A DNA stretch of 64,000 bases. Origin: Cohaesibacter intestini (GTDB taxonomy: Bacteria; Pseudomonadota; Alphaproteobacteria; Rhizobiales; Cohaesibacteraceae). Positions 54,534 to 63,877 of this stretch are shown here, in pieces. Numbering within the stretch: the stretch's first letter is position 1; every line of letters starts with the position of its first letter. A model generated the notes under the pieces. That model did no database searches. It saw nothing but the letters and a program-made list of their open reading frames with translations, and was not told where the DNA came from. A program made the position numbers and the translations under genes. The stretch covers positions 89,347 to 153,346 of the forward strand of contig NZ_QODK01000008.1 in assembly GCF_003324485.1 (NCBI RefSeq), given 5' to 3'.

Positions 54534-55217
54534 TTTATCCTTAAAAAACCGCAGAAACCCTAGTGTTTTCGAAGTGCAGCTAGTACCAAGTTGGTGCTTT
54601 TTGTACCAATTCTTGTACCAGTTTTTCGTGTGGATATGGTGCTGGAAGCCGTCGACCAGTGGCTCCATCTCTGCCTTGACCGCTTCAAGTGCCGCATTGT
54701 CTTCTTCGAGAATGCCGACCTGATCGTGCATCTCTTCGATCACGAACTGTTTCCGGGTTACATCTTGGGTCAGAGCGGCCTTCTCTTCGGTCAATCGGCC
54801 CACCTTGGCTTGAAGACCTTCGAGAACCTTCTGGGTCATCTCTTCCATCGACATCTCACCAGTGACGACCTGCTCTTCGCCCTTCACATACATACCGTCC
54901 TTGCGGATCGCTGGGAGAACATCACGGGTCACCCAGTCTTGGAAGGCTTTGGCTTCAGGTTTGTCTGAGCGCATGACGAGTTTGTAGAGGCCACTCTCGG
55001 AGACGATGAGAGGTTTGGGACCGCGCCCAATCCCTATAACAGATTTAGCTTTTTATGATTTTCCTATTGATTTCAAGGTACTGTAAGGGTTCTGCAATCC
55101 AAGTGCGTCACAGATATCCTTAGCCACGAACCAAGGTTCCTCTTTGATGAGCAGCGCACGGATGCTGATCGAGACCTTGTTGTTTGGCTCAAAGTTGAAC
55201 GTGGTGATTTCCGGGGT
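54534..55217 (-). pseudogene. BRO/antirepressor-family phage gene, interrupted (copy 1)
   Basis: Read on the minus strand, the N-terminal BRO-N part (ITTFNFEPNNKVSI, PWFVAKDICDALGLQNPYSTL) runs into an in-frame TAA. The same frame resumes with PLIVSESGLYKLVMRSDKPEA and WVTRDVLPAIRKDGMYV, followed by a coiled coil of about 90 residues. The C-terminal coding then reads into the tRNA-Phe gene, so the normal end is lost. It is a decayed phage antirepressor at the island's left edge. Confidence 0.8.
54583..54620. repeat. Direct GTACCA repeats beside tRNA-Phe
   Basis: GTACCA occurs at 54583, 54603 and 54615, within about 90 bases of the tRNA 3' end. Short direct repeats at such a site can be arm-type binding sites for a tRNA-targeting integrase, but no tyrosine integrase gene lies in this window. 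Confidence 0.35.
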
Positions 55218-55340
55218 GAAGGTGTCGGTGGATTGTAAGCGTTGCGACCTGTTCTTCACCTTTGATATACATGCCGTACTTGTGGATCGCTGTGTTTCAG
55301 GAGAGTATCGCGGGTCATGGGACCTCAATCGGCCAATTGA
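55218..55340 (-). pseudogene. Antirepressor gene remnant (copy 2, C-terminal fragment)
   Basis: Immediately upstream of copy 1, the minus strand contains a degraded match to its TRDVLPAIRKDGMYVKGEEQV region; the DNA reads as frame-shifted pieces resembling TRD..., YGMYIKG and EEQV. It indicates a second, older copy in tandem. Confidence 0.55.
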
Positions 55341-55639
55341 GACATGGGTACGCAGCAGATGCTTACCCACCTTTTCTTTCTCCAAGTGTCATCCGATTAC
55401 ATTTGAAAATTCCTTCGGTACCCTACGATTCTGAATAGTAGGTAGTGTCTGTTTCTCGTTTAGCCCCCAAGCAGATTTGGGGTATCGGAGCGAGACATCC
55501 CTGAAACAGAAGCAGTGTGTCAGCGAAATCAATCGTGATCTTTTCATCCCAACCTTACTTTGAGTTAGTTTGGAAACTTTATCGATATCCAAAGATGCTG
55601 GTTGGTGCTGGCGCATTCCATGTTGCGTTCAAGGCAACT

Positions 55640-56010
55640 TGAGTTTTTGGTCGAAATCAAGGCTGTTTTTGGAGATGATCGAGTAAGACGGTACTCTCAC
55701 ATCCCTGAAAAGATCCCGGTTTTCAGAGCGCATGACCAACTTGAGGAAGCCACTTTTCAAGATGATGGAGTAGAAAAGAGCTCGAACTCCAACGAGCAGA
55801 CCGTTGCAGTCAGAACGGTGCAGAGTTTTCTTCTCATCACTATCGAGGATTTGAAGGTATCGCCCGGTTCCTACTTCCCAACGGAAGCCCTTGCGCCTTG
55901 CAGACATCGGTGCTGACGAACCAACGGTCAATCTGCTTATCCGCGAAGTGACCATTCGGATGTCGTGAGCTACGCTTGCTGTCCGGGTTTTGACAGTGCT
56001 GAGTGAGAGG
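55640..56010 (-). pseudogene. Antirepressor gene remnant (copy 3)
   Basis: Frame-shifted minus-strand pieces follow the BRO-N pattern in order: DRWFVSTDVCKAQG, then RYLQILDSDEKKTL, then ILKSGFLKLVMRSEN and FRDV. They match the copy-1 elements WFVAKDICDALG, SESGLYKLVMRSDK and TRDV. Several shifts and stops make it non-functional. Confidence 0.6.
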
Positions 56011-56291
56011 TTTCTGTTCCATAAAAGGTAAACTTTTAGAGTTCAGTGATGATATCGACTTAGCGGGCTTTTCGAGACAATCAACCTTGGTGCTCCAATG
56101 TCAGCTTGTGAGAAAACATCAAGCATCTTCATCGCTGCACTGCGGTGGCGATATATCGAGTAACTGCCTAATGTCCTCTATTTTCATCTTACCATCTCCC
56201 CAAAAGGTAGCGCCATTTGGTGAAATATATCAAAAATTGTATTACTTTCCATAAATAGGAATGTCCTTCGTTTTAAATTGGAGATAACGAA

Positions 56292-57050
56292 TTGCAGGAT
56301 CTTGCAGCAGCGGTTCCAGATGTAGAACTGCTTTTGGAAATGCAACCAGAAGAGCTTGGAGCAAAGTTGCTTTTTCTTTTCCGGCAGCGCCTCGAAGGTA
56401 GAGAACGATTTGTGCGGCTTGGTAATTGCCTCAGTGAAGTCACAAGAAGGGATAACAATAACCAAACACCCTATCCAGCAGAGCACACTGATCTCATAAA
56501 GGTCGCAATTACGGAGGCATGGTCTTGGCTACAAGCTCAGGGAATGCTTATCCCCGCAACTGATGGGAATGGAGAAAACGGGTTCTGCATTCTAAGCCGT
56601 AGAGCCAACAGTTTTGAAGATGAGGCCGAGTTTGCGCGTCACACCGTATCTCGCCTTTTGCCAAAAGAGATCCTTCACCCTAGAATGGCAGATAGAGTTT
56701 GGTCTGCATTCGTTCGAGGGGAGTTCGATGTCGCAGTATTTCAGGCGACAAAAAGCATTGAAGTCTTCGTTCGTGAAGCCGGGAACCATGGGAATGAGCT
56801 TATTGGCATGAAGCTCATGCAAGAAGCTTTTAAACCAGATGGGGGAACTCTTACCGACGAGGATGCAGAGGCGGGAGAGCGGGAAGCTCGAATGCAGTTG
56901 TTCCGTGGTACAATCGGATCTTACAAGAATCCAAACTCCCATCGTGACGTAGACATGAATGATCCGATGGAAGCGCTAGAAGTGATTTTCCTAGCGAACC
57001 ATCTAATGAAAATCATTGAGGCCAGAATTGCTGAGCAGGAAGAGAGTTAG
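56292..57050 (+). CDS. TIGR02391 family (Ymh, HEPN-like) protein
   Basis: 252 residues from a TTG start at 56292 with TTGGAG about 9 bases upstream. The C-terminal half carries the family pattern: HPRMADRVWSAFVRGEFDVAVFQATKSIEVFVRE, LMQEAFKPDGG, GEREARMQLFRG and YKNPNSHRDV. The KNPxSHR segment resembles the active loop of HEPN domains. TIGR02391 proteins are frequent in mobile elements and defence neighbourhoods, and their function is unproven. Confidence 0.8.
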   Translation: MQDLAAAVPDVELLLEMQPEELGAKLLFLFRQRLEGRERFVRLGNCLSEVTRRDNNNQTPYPAEHTDLIKVAITEAWSWLQAQGMLIPATDGNGENGFCILSRRANSFEDEAEFARHTVSRLLPKEILHPRMADRVWSAFVRGEFDVAVFQATKSIEVFVREAGNHGNELIGMKLMQEAFKPDGGTLTDEDAEAGEREARMQLFRGTIGSYKNPNSHRDVDMNDPMEALEVIFLANHLMKIIEARIAEQEES

Positions 57051-57662
57051 TTGTGGTAGTGACCGAGTTTCTGGATTGGTGCAAAGAGTGAGGTGAAAGG
57101 CATCAAACATGAGCAGACCTTCATAAAGAATGCACCATCTGTCAATTTAGGGCTAAAACTGATCTTTCAGCGGCTCCCTTGACTCAGTCTCTTCGAGATC
57201 AAAAAATGTGGTGGGAGGGATGGAGACAAAAAGATCCTCATAGCCCACCACCACCACCTCAAAGACCCTCAATGGCGCAGGAAGGGAGCGCAGAGACGAT
57301 GACCTTCAGGGACACTCCAAGTTCACTCAGGGTGCCTTCTTCAGCGCTCAACCTTCCCAACCACCACTGACGAGCATGAACAGCAGCAAAGACACCAGAC
57401 ACCCTTACCAGTGTCTCGCGGTCACGCTCAGTCGCTCACTTGAAGACCAGCCAAGGAAAGCATCTGGTCCGTCTGTGAGTTCTTGTTGTCATTGTCATTG
57501 TCATTGAATTTGTCTGGCTGGATTGTCGTTGGAGGGGTGGGTCTCCAAGAAACACTGTAAGATAACCCATTAAGAGAGACCCAAAGTGATCTTACGTCAA
57601 TAATCGAGAAGACACCGCGAGGTAACCCGCGATGCCTTGAGTTGATGTTGAGATGATAGGCG
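57051..57662. other. Non-coding stretch downstream of the helicase gene
   Basis: 612 bases. It holds an iteron-like inverted element at 57557-57595 (GTAAGAT ... AAAGTGATCTTAC), a short tandem TTGTCA repeat at 57486-57506 and CCACCACC-rich sequence. Open frames here are low-complexity and not credible. Confidence 0.5.
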
Positions 57663-59594
57663 TCAGCCCACCACTTCCTTGATCAAATACGACCTTGAAC
57701 CTCTTCCCTTGCCGTCTACCCTGTAGGTCACTCCAAGATCTTGAAGTTTCCGATAGAATGGACTATCCGTCTGCCTCAGTTGCCTCCTCAGGAAGTCGGT
57801 GGCGTGAGTGTTCAAGCCCAGATCAGTTGCCACCTCAGAGATTGCCTTCTCACCCGGCATCATCCCGCTTGCGTAAGACAGCAAAGCTTCCCTGTAAGCT
57901 GACTTCTTGGGAGCCTTCTTTGCATGTTGATAGTCCCACTGTGTTTGTTTGATGTTCGGCATGTGGTCCTTGATGCATTTCAGAATGCCTTTGCCTGTCT
58001 TGTCAGAAGGCAGGAGGATGTAGACATCTGTCGGTGCGCAGTTGCCTTGTCCGTCAATCACACGACGACACCGAACCCGGTTGATCGCTTGGATGATGTT
58101 CGTGGACATATAGCCAACAGTGATCGCATGGCGAATGTCTGCATGGTCACCAAAGCGACGATCTTCCTCACCTTGAAGCCAAGCCGTAGTCTGTGGGCCT
58201 TGAGTGGCACTGTACAGGTGAGCCGTGTGTTGGTTGGGCCGATACTGCAACCCGAAGATCACCACGGTGTCATAGTGAGACCACTCGTTCTTGCCGTCGA
58301 TAGCACCCCAGTGGGTCACAGCGAGATCATCGAAGTTGTCACGATATTGCAGAATGAATGGCTCGACATTCTGGTGGCAACAGACCAGCACCTTCTTGTC
58401 CTTTAACCCTGCATCCAACATGGATTGCACAAGGTTTGCGACTTCCTCCTTGGCACCCATTGTCAGCTTTCGCTTTCCAACGCTGTGTCCCATAGAGACG
58501 TTGAGGGTCACGTTCTGATAGGACCGAGCATTGGTCGGCAAGTCTTCTGGTGGGTCCACACGATCAGGAAGAAGGCTGTAGAGTACGTTTTCCTTGGCCG
58601 TGGCGTCCAGAATGACGGCACCGATATTGTCTTCAGGCAGGATCAGCTTGCCCGTTGAGAGGCAATATTGATCATGGTTCAGCGCGAAGATACGCCAGTG
58701 CGTGATGATCTCTTGAACGGCCTTGAGGGTCTCTGAGTAAATGCTGATCAGACGTGCATTCTCCTTGCGATCCTCACGATGGGCCAGCGAGCGGTCCAGT
58801 CGTTGCGAACGAAGGAGTTTTCTGAGAGGAATGAGTGTGTCCGGGTCGAGTGCTGTTAGCTCTTCTCGACTGACCATCCTTTCCCTGCCATCTGGATACG
58901 TGGTTGTCAGCTTCTCATAAGAATCAATGAATTGATCAAGGGTCTGAACACCTGCCTTGGCTTCCGGGGTGGTTGCTGTCGAGACTTCCGCACGAAGGTG
59001 ACGAACTTCCTTCAAGCTGACTGAGGATTCTTCGAGTAGATCGAGTGCTTCGTCGATGACGACCAGCCGTCTCGAACCACTCCCGAACTTGTGAAAGAGA
59101 TTCCATGCTGATTGGTTGGGTTCTCCTCTTGCTATGGCATCGAGACCATTCCCATATGCCGAGTGGGTGATAATGGCGACAGGTGCTTGCTCAAGTTCTT
59201 CCGGGGTGACGGATGTGTCTGAGTGCCTTGCGAGTGCAACTTGCTTTCCTGCCAGTTTGTTGATGTCCTTGGCGGCATCGTCAGCCTGTTCTTTCAATCG
59301 AACGACAATCAGGACTCCGGGGTGATTATCGTCAGTCAGACAACTACAGTAGACTGCAAGACCTTGGCTCTTTCCGGTCGGTGGCTGTAGCACTTTGAGC
59401 CGTTGGCCTTCCGGTTTGCCGAAGTTGTCGATTTGGTGATTGAAGATGACGCACATGTGCCGCCAGAGATCCCGAAGGGGTTGGTTTGACGCATTGCCGA
59501 GGGTTTCGGTCCAATGCTTCTCCATTTTGGAGACGTAGAAGTCAGGATCGACAATTGGGTTTGAGGTTGATGTTTGGATAGGGGTGACCATCAT
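57663..59594 (-). CDS. SF2-type DEAD-like helicase, probable replication protein of a mobile element
   Basis: 643 residues, AAGGAAAGG ribosome site. Walker A PPTGKSQ is at 71-77 and Walker B VVIDEALDLL near 178-187. Later segments VVIFGLQYRPNQHTAHLYSA and QAINRVRCRRV resemble motifs V and VI of SF2 helicases. The C-terminal 130 residues could be a DNA-binding or winged-helix region. Iteron-like repeats flank the gene, and a serine recombinase is nearby. Orthology is not recognised, but a plasmid or satellite origin fits. Confidence 0.72.
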   Translation of the reverse strand: MMVTPIQTSTSNPIVDPDFYVSKMEKHWTETLGNASNQPLRDLWRHMCVIFNHQIDNFGKPEGQRLKVLQPPTGKSQGLAVYCSCLTDDNHPGVLIVVRLKEQADDAAKDINKLAGKQVALARHSDTSVTPEELEQAPVAIITHSAYGNGLDAIARGEPNQSAWNLFHKFGSGSRRLVVIDEALDLLEESSVSLKEVRHLRAEVSTATTPEAKAGVQTLDQFIDSYEKLTTTYPDGRERMVSREELTALDPDTLIPLRKLLRSQRLDRSLAHREDRKENARLISIYSETLKAVQEIITHWRIFALNHDQYCLSTGKLILPEDNIGAVILDATAKENVLYSLLPDRVDPPEDLPTNARSYQNVTLNVSMGHSVGKRKLTMGAKEEVANLVQSMLDAGLKDKKVLVCCHQNVEPFILQYRDNFDDLAVTHWGAIDGKNEWSHYDTVVIFGLQYRPNQHTAHLYSATQGPQTTAWLQGEEDRRFGDHADIRHAITVGYMSTNIIQAINRVRCRRVIDGQGNCAPTDVYILLPSDKTGKGILKCIKDHMPNIKQTQWDYQHAKKAPKKSAYREALLSYASGMMPGEKAISEVATDLGLNTHATDFLRRQLRQTDSPFYRKLQDLGVTYRVDGKGRGSRSYLIKEVVG

Positions 59595-60325
59595 GGGCCT
59601 TTCCTTGTCCGGCGAAATCCCCCAGATGCACTGAGGGTGAGTGCAGCAGATCGCTGCGATTCCTCACAAGGAGGAACTTGAGAGAGCCTGTCGGCTCTGA
59701 TCTCGAATAGTGGGTGCAGTTTTGCCTATAAGGCAGGGAGTGACTGGCGGTAATGCCGTAAGATCACCCAAAGAGGGCTTCAAGTGCGCCTTACGCCATT
59801 GTGTCAGTCAGACAGCTTGAGTGAGACAGAGGTCATTGGTCGTGGGAGGTAATGGGTGCAGTTTGGTGTAAAGATAACTATAGATGAAACTGACACCATT
59901 AAGGATGACCTGAAGAGCACTTAAAGTGGACTTGCGGTTTGCCTTGAGGCTGACACCCTCCACCATCTACCTAGAAGAAGCGACAAGACATCCCATTGAG
60001 AGACCTTCAGTTGCTCTCCAAGGGGAAGCTATGAGTGGTCTTGGAGGTGACCCTGAAGAGCACCATGAGTGGGCTTGTCCTTCCCCCTCCCACCAGACAA
60101 AGGGAATGGGTCTTTGAGGGAGGTGGTGATAGGTGGTAACTCATTGATATATTGAGGGATATTGTCCATCACGACTTGTCAGCTTGTCAGTGACGTAAGG
60201 TGCACTTGAAGTGGTGCGAAACGATATCTCTATAGGGCGGGTTAATGTCGAAGCGAAACGATATCTCTATAGAGGGTGGGAATGACTGGCCGAACAGGAA
60301 ACGCTGAAAACCGCCATTCGCTCGT
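59595..60325. other. Repeat-rich non-coding stretch upstream of the helicase gene
   Basis: About 730 bases without a credible gene. It contains four iteron-like AAGTG-CTT elements (59758, 59894, 60047, 60186 regions) and a 20-base direct repeat. This is the expected place for a replication origin and for helicase control. Confidence 0.6.
60216..60272. repeat. 20-base direct repeat GCGAAACGATATCTCTATAG
   Basis: The sequence occurs at 60216-60235 and 60253-60272 without mismatch, 37 bases apart, between the recombinase stop and the helicase start. On the minus strand each copy ends CTATAGAGATATCG. It may be an operator, iteron or recombination site. Confidence 0.8.
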
Positions 60326-60958
60326 TCATTTGCCCCAGAGTGACAGAGCCTTCTCAGATGCTTCGGGGTTGTCCTTGATGCGGTAGACGGTCTGGCGTGA
60401 CAGGCCTGTTTCCTTCGAGATCGCAGAGATCGTTGAAGAGCCTGCCAGCATATCCCGGACCTGTTCGAGTTGGTCCCGGCTGTAGGTGGGCTTTCTGCCC
60501 CTGTACTTGTCCGCCTTCTGCTTGGCTGCTTCGATCCCGGCCTTTTGTGCAGCTTTCCTTGTCTCGGTTTCAGCTTGTGCCATAGCGGCCATGAAGGCAA
60601 TCAGAGCGTCTCTTACTGCCTCTTGCATCGGATCATCAGTTGAGCCATCAAAGGTCATCCCGTTGATCACGGTCTTGATGACGACGCCCTTCCTCAACAA
60701 CAAGCGCATGGTGTCGGTCACATCGTCATAGTTGCGCCCTAGGCGATCCACCCAGCGCACCACAAGCGTGTCACCATGTCGGAGCATGTCGAACAGTCGC
60801 TTTCCTTCAGGGCGCTCAGAGAGCTTCGTTGAGACACCTGAGACCCCATGATCTGACACCACTTCATCAAACTGAAAGCCAGCCGCTTCGGCTTGGGTGA
60901 TCTGATGGGAAAGGGTCTGGTCAGCGGTTGATACGCGAGCATAAAGGACGGAGGTCAT
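60326..60958 (-). CDS. Serine recombinase (resolvase/invertase family)
   Basis: 210 residues from ATG 60958 with GAAGG upstream. The resolvase catalytic domain shows YARVSTADQT (nucleophile S10), LVVRWVDRLGRN and the FMAAMAQAE helix. The C-terminal helix-turn-helix is SAISKETGLSRQTVYRI. Length and layout fit Tn3-type resolvases and plasmid multimer resolvases. Together with the helicase and repeats it suggests an integrated plasmid-like element. Confidence 0.92.
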   Translation of the reverse strand: MTSVLYARVSTADQTLSHQITQAEAAGFQFDEVVSDHGVSGVSTKLSERPEGKRLFDMLRHGDTLVVRWVDRLGRNYDDVTDTMRLLLRKGVVIKTVINGMTFDGSTDDPMQEAVRDALIAFMAAMAQAETETRKAAQKAGIEAAKQKADKYRGRKPTYSRDQLEQVRDMLAGSSTISAISKETGLSRQTVYRIKDNPEASEKALSLWGK

Positions 60959-61462
60959 GATAGGGCCTTCAGGTGTCTTCAAGGGTGATGACCGTATAGA
61001 ATCATGTCCAGAATCTCATATCAACCCCTACGGACACGCCTCTGAGGGTACTTGTGGATGACCGCAGAGGTATAGGCTAGAGGACGATATGGGGAGTGTG
61101 GGCGGTAGAGCGTACCCCGGCCCACGCGAAAGAAGTTTGCAACCTAAGGAACTTAGGGGCGCAAGGTATGGGGCACGGGGGAACTCTACGCTCACATCTA
61201 TACGTATACTGGCTCAGAAATTTTTCTAATAAAAGAAGCTTGGTTAAATGACGAAACGACCCCAAGCTGCTGTTCACCTGCGACTTCATAACGTAGGTAA
61301 GATGCCGCACTCCGGAAGTTTCATCAAGGCGATACATTTTCATTGTGCAATTGCCGGATAAAACTGCCATTCGTGTTGCATAGCGATTTGTCCTGCATAT
61401 TCTCGAGTTGCTATCAAGAGCCTCCGTTGCATATTAGATGAACTCTTGCCACAAGAATCTAC
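60959..61462. other. Non-coding stretch between recombinase and nuclease-like gene
   Basis: About 500 bases, increasingly AT-rich toward 61460. No open frame has a family signature. No promoter or terminator could be fixed with confidence. Confidence 0.4.
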
Positions 61463-62404
61463 CTAGTATCCCATCCCACCCAAGTAGGACGGAATTTGTG
61501 TTAAAGATTGAATCCGCTCTTTCTCTTGATCTGAAAGATGCCTCGACACGTATGGAAAAACAACTAATAGAAAATGTTTCATTGCATCAAATGCTTCGTC
61601 GGAGTAGGTCACGCCAGCTCGCTGCTCGTTTAATATCGAAATAATCCATTTCACAAAGACTGTAGGCATCATTACGTCGGCTATATCTTCCCAGCCATCG
61701 ATCAATCCCAATTCTTGTTTTTGATTTCTCAGAACGTGATCACAATGTCCGCGACATGTCCAGTGAATGCTCTCAAAGGCATCGGGCTTTGAATAGTCCC
61801 CATTCTTCATTGGTTGCCAAAGTGTGATTACCCCTTTATCTTGTTGTTCTAAAAGGTTCTTATTACAAACATGACAGTCCAAGCTACCCTGGTCAGAGAA
61901 AAGTTGCGCTGGCTGCGGGTTATTGGTCTTCCAAGATGATAGGGAAACAGGAAAGTAACGCTCAACAATCTGCAGGCCAGAACTGGAATGCAATAATTTT
62001 GCCTCTATTCTCTCACGGTCATAAACTGTTTGCTCACACTGCAACCCTTCCAAAATATTGTTCAGCCCAGAACTAGGTAGTGTTGAGTAAAAACCTAAGA
62101 ATGCGTCGCATTTGTTCGCGGCAACTCTATCGGTTATATTTGATTCAATTTGGGGGCTGACAGAACGACCAGATTTTGCGGTGTGTTTGCAGCTAACAAG
62201 CCAACGCACTGTTGTTTCCCCACCCACACCGAACCTGATCTCTTCAGCAATGAGGTCCTTTCCACCATCTGCTCCACGATCAGGTGCAGACGTGATCTTA
62301 AAGCCAATAAAACTTAGGAAATCGCGAGCGAAAAGCTCAAAGGTATCTTGCATTCCATTGGCAACATGAGCTTCTGGAATCTCCTTAAAGTCAAGTACGG
62401 GCAT
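61463..62404 (-). CDS. Mrr-like PD-(D/E)XK restriction-endonuclease-fold protein
   Basis: 313 residues, AAGGAATAGG site. The N-terminal region matches the Mrr-type nuclease fold: FELFARDFLSFIGFKI, DRGADGGKDLIAEE (D50) and WLVSCKH (K73), followed by an acidic/basic catalytic helix. The C-terminal half has a Cys pair CHVC and a His/Cys-rich segment (HWTCRGHCDH) that may bind zinc. Such proteins cut foreign or modified DNA. Its position in an accessory island supports a defence role. Confidence 0.72.
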   Translation of the reverse strand: MPVLDFKEIPEAHVANGMQDTFELFARDFLSFIGFKITSAPDRGADGGKDLIAEEIRFGVGGETTVRWLVSCKHTAKSGRSVSPQIESNITDRVAANKCDAFLGFYSTLPSSGLNNILEGLQCEQTVYDRERIEAKLLHSSSGLQIVERYFPVSLSSWKTNNPQPAQLFSDQGSLDCHVCNKNLLEQQDKGVITLWQPMKNGDYSKPDAFESIHWTCRGHCDHVLRNQKQELGLIDGWEDIADVMMPTVFVKWIISILNEQRAGVTYSDEAFDAMKHFLLVVFPYVSRHLSDQEKERIQSLTQIPSYLGGMGY

Positions 62405-62685
62405 GCCTATTCCTTATTATTGTGGCAACGAATCTGACTAATTGCGTGCCACAATATTCCTCTTCGAATAATGATAGTAAGTCTTCCGGGTTGCGTCCAG
62501 AGACGACGCACAGTGCTCAGTTAAACGGGTAGTTTGGGCTACTTGTTGACGCGACTAGAGTATCATGTCACGAGAATGATCACTCAGGTCCGTGATAAGC
62601 TATAGTGCGCCCATACTCGTCACTTGTATCAATTTACGACTAAACGGCGCAGCTCCCGTAAAGTTGTCGTTGGATGTTTTGCCAA
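62405..62685. other. Gap between the two nuclease-like genes
   Basis: 281 bases with no credible gene. The two genes are in the same direction, so a promoter for the 61463-62404 gene may lie here; none was fixed. Confidence 0.4.
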
Positions 62686-63877
62686 CTATTCCGCCGCAGA
62701 CAGCTTTCCTACTGGAGTTCTGTCATAGTTTGACCGACTCTCCAACATGCTAACGAAAGCCTCGTTGCGATTGCTGGCCCGATCAACCAATCGATCGAAG
62801 GCAAGAACTTCAATTATCAAGTTTAATTCCTTGTAATATCGGTAAGCCATCTGACCACCAAAATTTGTCAAAATGAAATCTTCAATTTTCAGATAACGTT
62901 CAAGTTTGTCGTTCCAGTCCGCTAAAATGTAGCCACGTACCATAGAGGTATTCTCGATGGTTCGTTCCCGGCCTCCAGAATCGATGACTTTTCCCCGTTC
63001 GCGTATGTCCATGATTTGGTTTTTAAGCTGATCTACCGGATTCTTAGTGCTGGCTTCTTTGCTGCCATCGTAATCCTTCTTTTGAGGTCGCTTCATTTCG
63101 ACAACCATCAGTTCATTTTCATTATTGATCAACAAATCATGGGCGTATTCACCCTTACGTCTTGCGTTTCCTTCTGGCGTTCGGTCGCTAGAAATGTAGC
63201 GGGCATATGCTAAATCATCGTCGATTAACCAAAGATTGTGTGCTGAATAGTCAACTTGTTCGCTGTCTCGGTATCTTGGGTATATTAATTGGTGAACTTT
63301 GTCTTCGGTCGCAAGGCCGTCTTCGGTACGGTTAAGCAACTTACGGAAAATCTGAATAACGTGGTTGCGGTAAGCGACGTAGACTGCCAACGCTTCTTTT
63401 GCATCTTCTGGTATTTTATTGCGAACCACAGCCACAAGGTCTTCGACACTGGCCTCTTCACTGAGCTTGGTGAAGTCGAATTTTTGCCGGAACCGTTCAA
63501 CAAACAGGTCTTGCGCAAGCTGCTCTCGCGTCTCTGTAATACCGCGTTTTTTTACAAATTCTTCGCTGCTCTTCCCGCCCAAGCCACGCCGTAAGAGAGG
63601 GTCAATAGCAATCAAGTGGTCGACTTGTTCCTGCATTTTAGTGCGTCGACCCGACGTATAGGCCTTTTCAAGATTTAGTATATGTGCCTTGGCGAAGGCT
63701 ATAAGGTGCTCTTTGATAGATTTCTTCTTTCCGTCATGTTCAACTTTCCCGTGGAGGTTGGTGATCCTATCCCTCGACTGAGACGATTTGAAAAAATCAC
63801 TAGAAACAGCAACTAGGTAATAGTAACGCTCTTCTTTTTCTCCATTCGCCTTACAGAACGGTTTCGTGTTTAGCCCA
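62686..63877 (-). pseudogene. C-terminal part of a GHKL-ATPase-like/nuclease protein, 5' end missing
   Basis: The frame is open from 63877 to a stop at 62686, but it has no start codon before ATG 63636. The upstream portion is nonetheless protein-like (RYYYLVAVSSDFFK), resembling the C-terminal region of large GHKL-type ATP-binding proteins. ELMVVEMKRPQKKDYD is a nuclease-like E-x-K motif, followed by a Ql-rich helix. The 5' part appears to be lost or to lie beyond a breakpoint near 63878. Confidence 0.6.

Noticed and set aside
57179..57370. 63-codon open frame in the island
   Set aside because: Low-complexity Pro/Ser translation, no ribosome site and no family signal.
57486..57506. Tandem TTGTCA repeat
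   Set aside because: Three short units only; it looks like a simple microsatellite rather than a CRISPR or iteron array.
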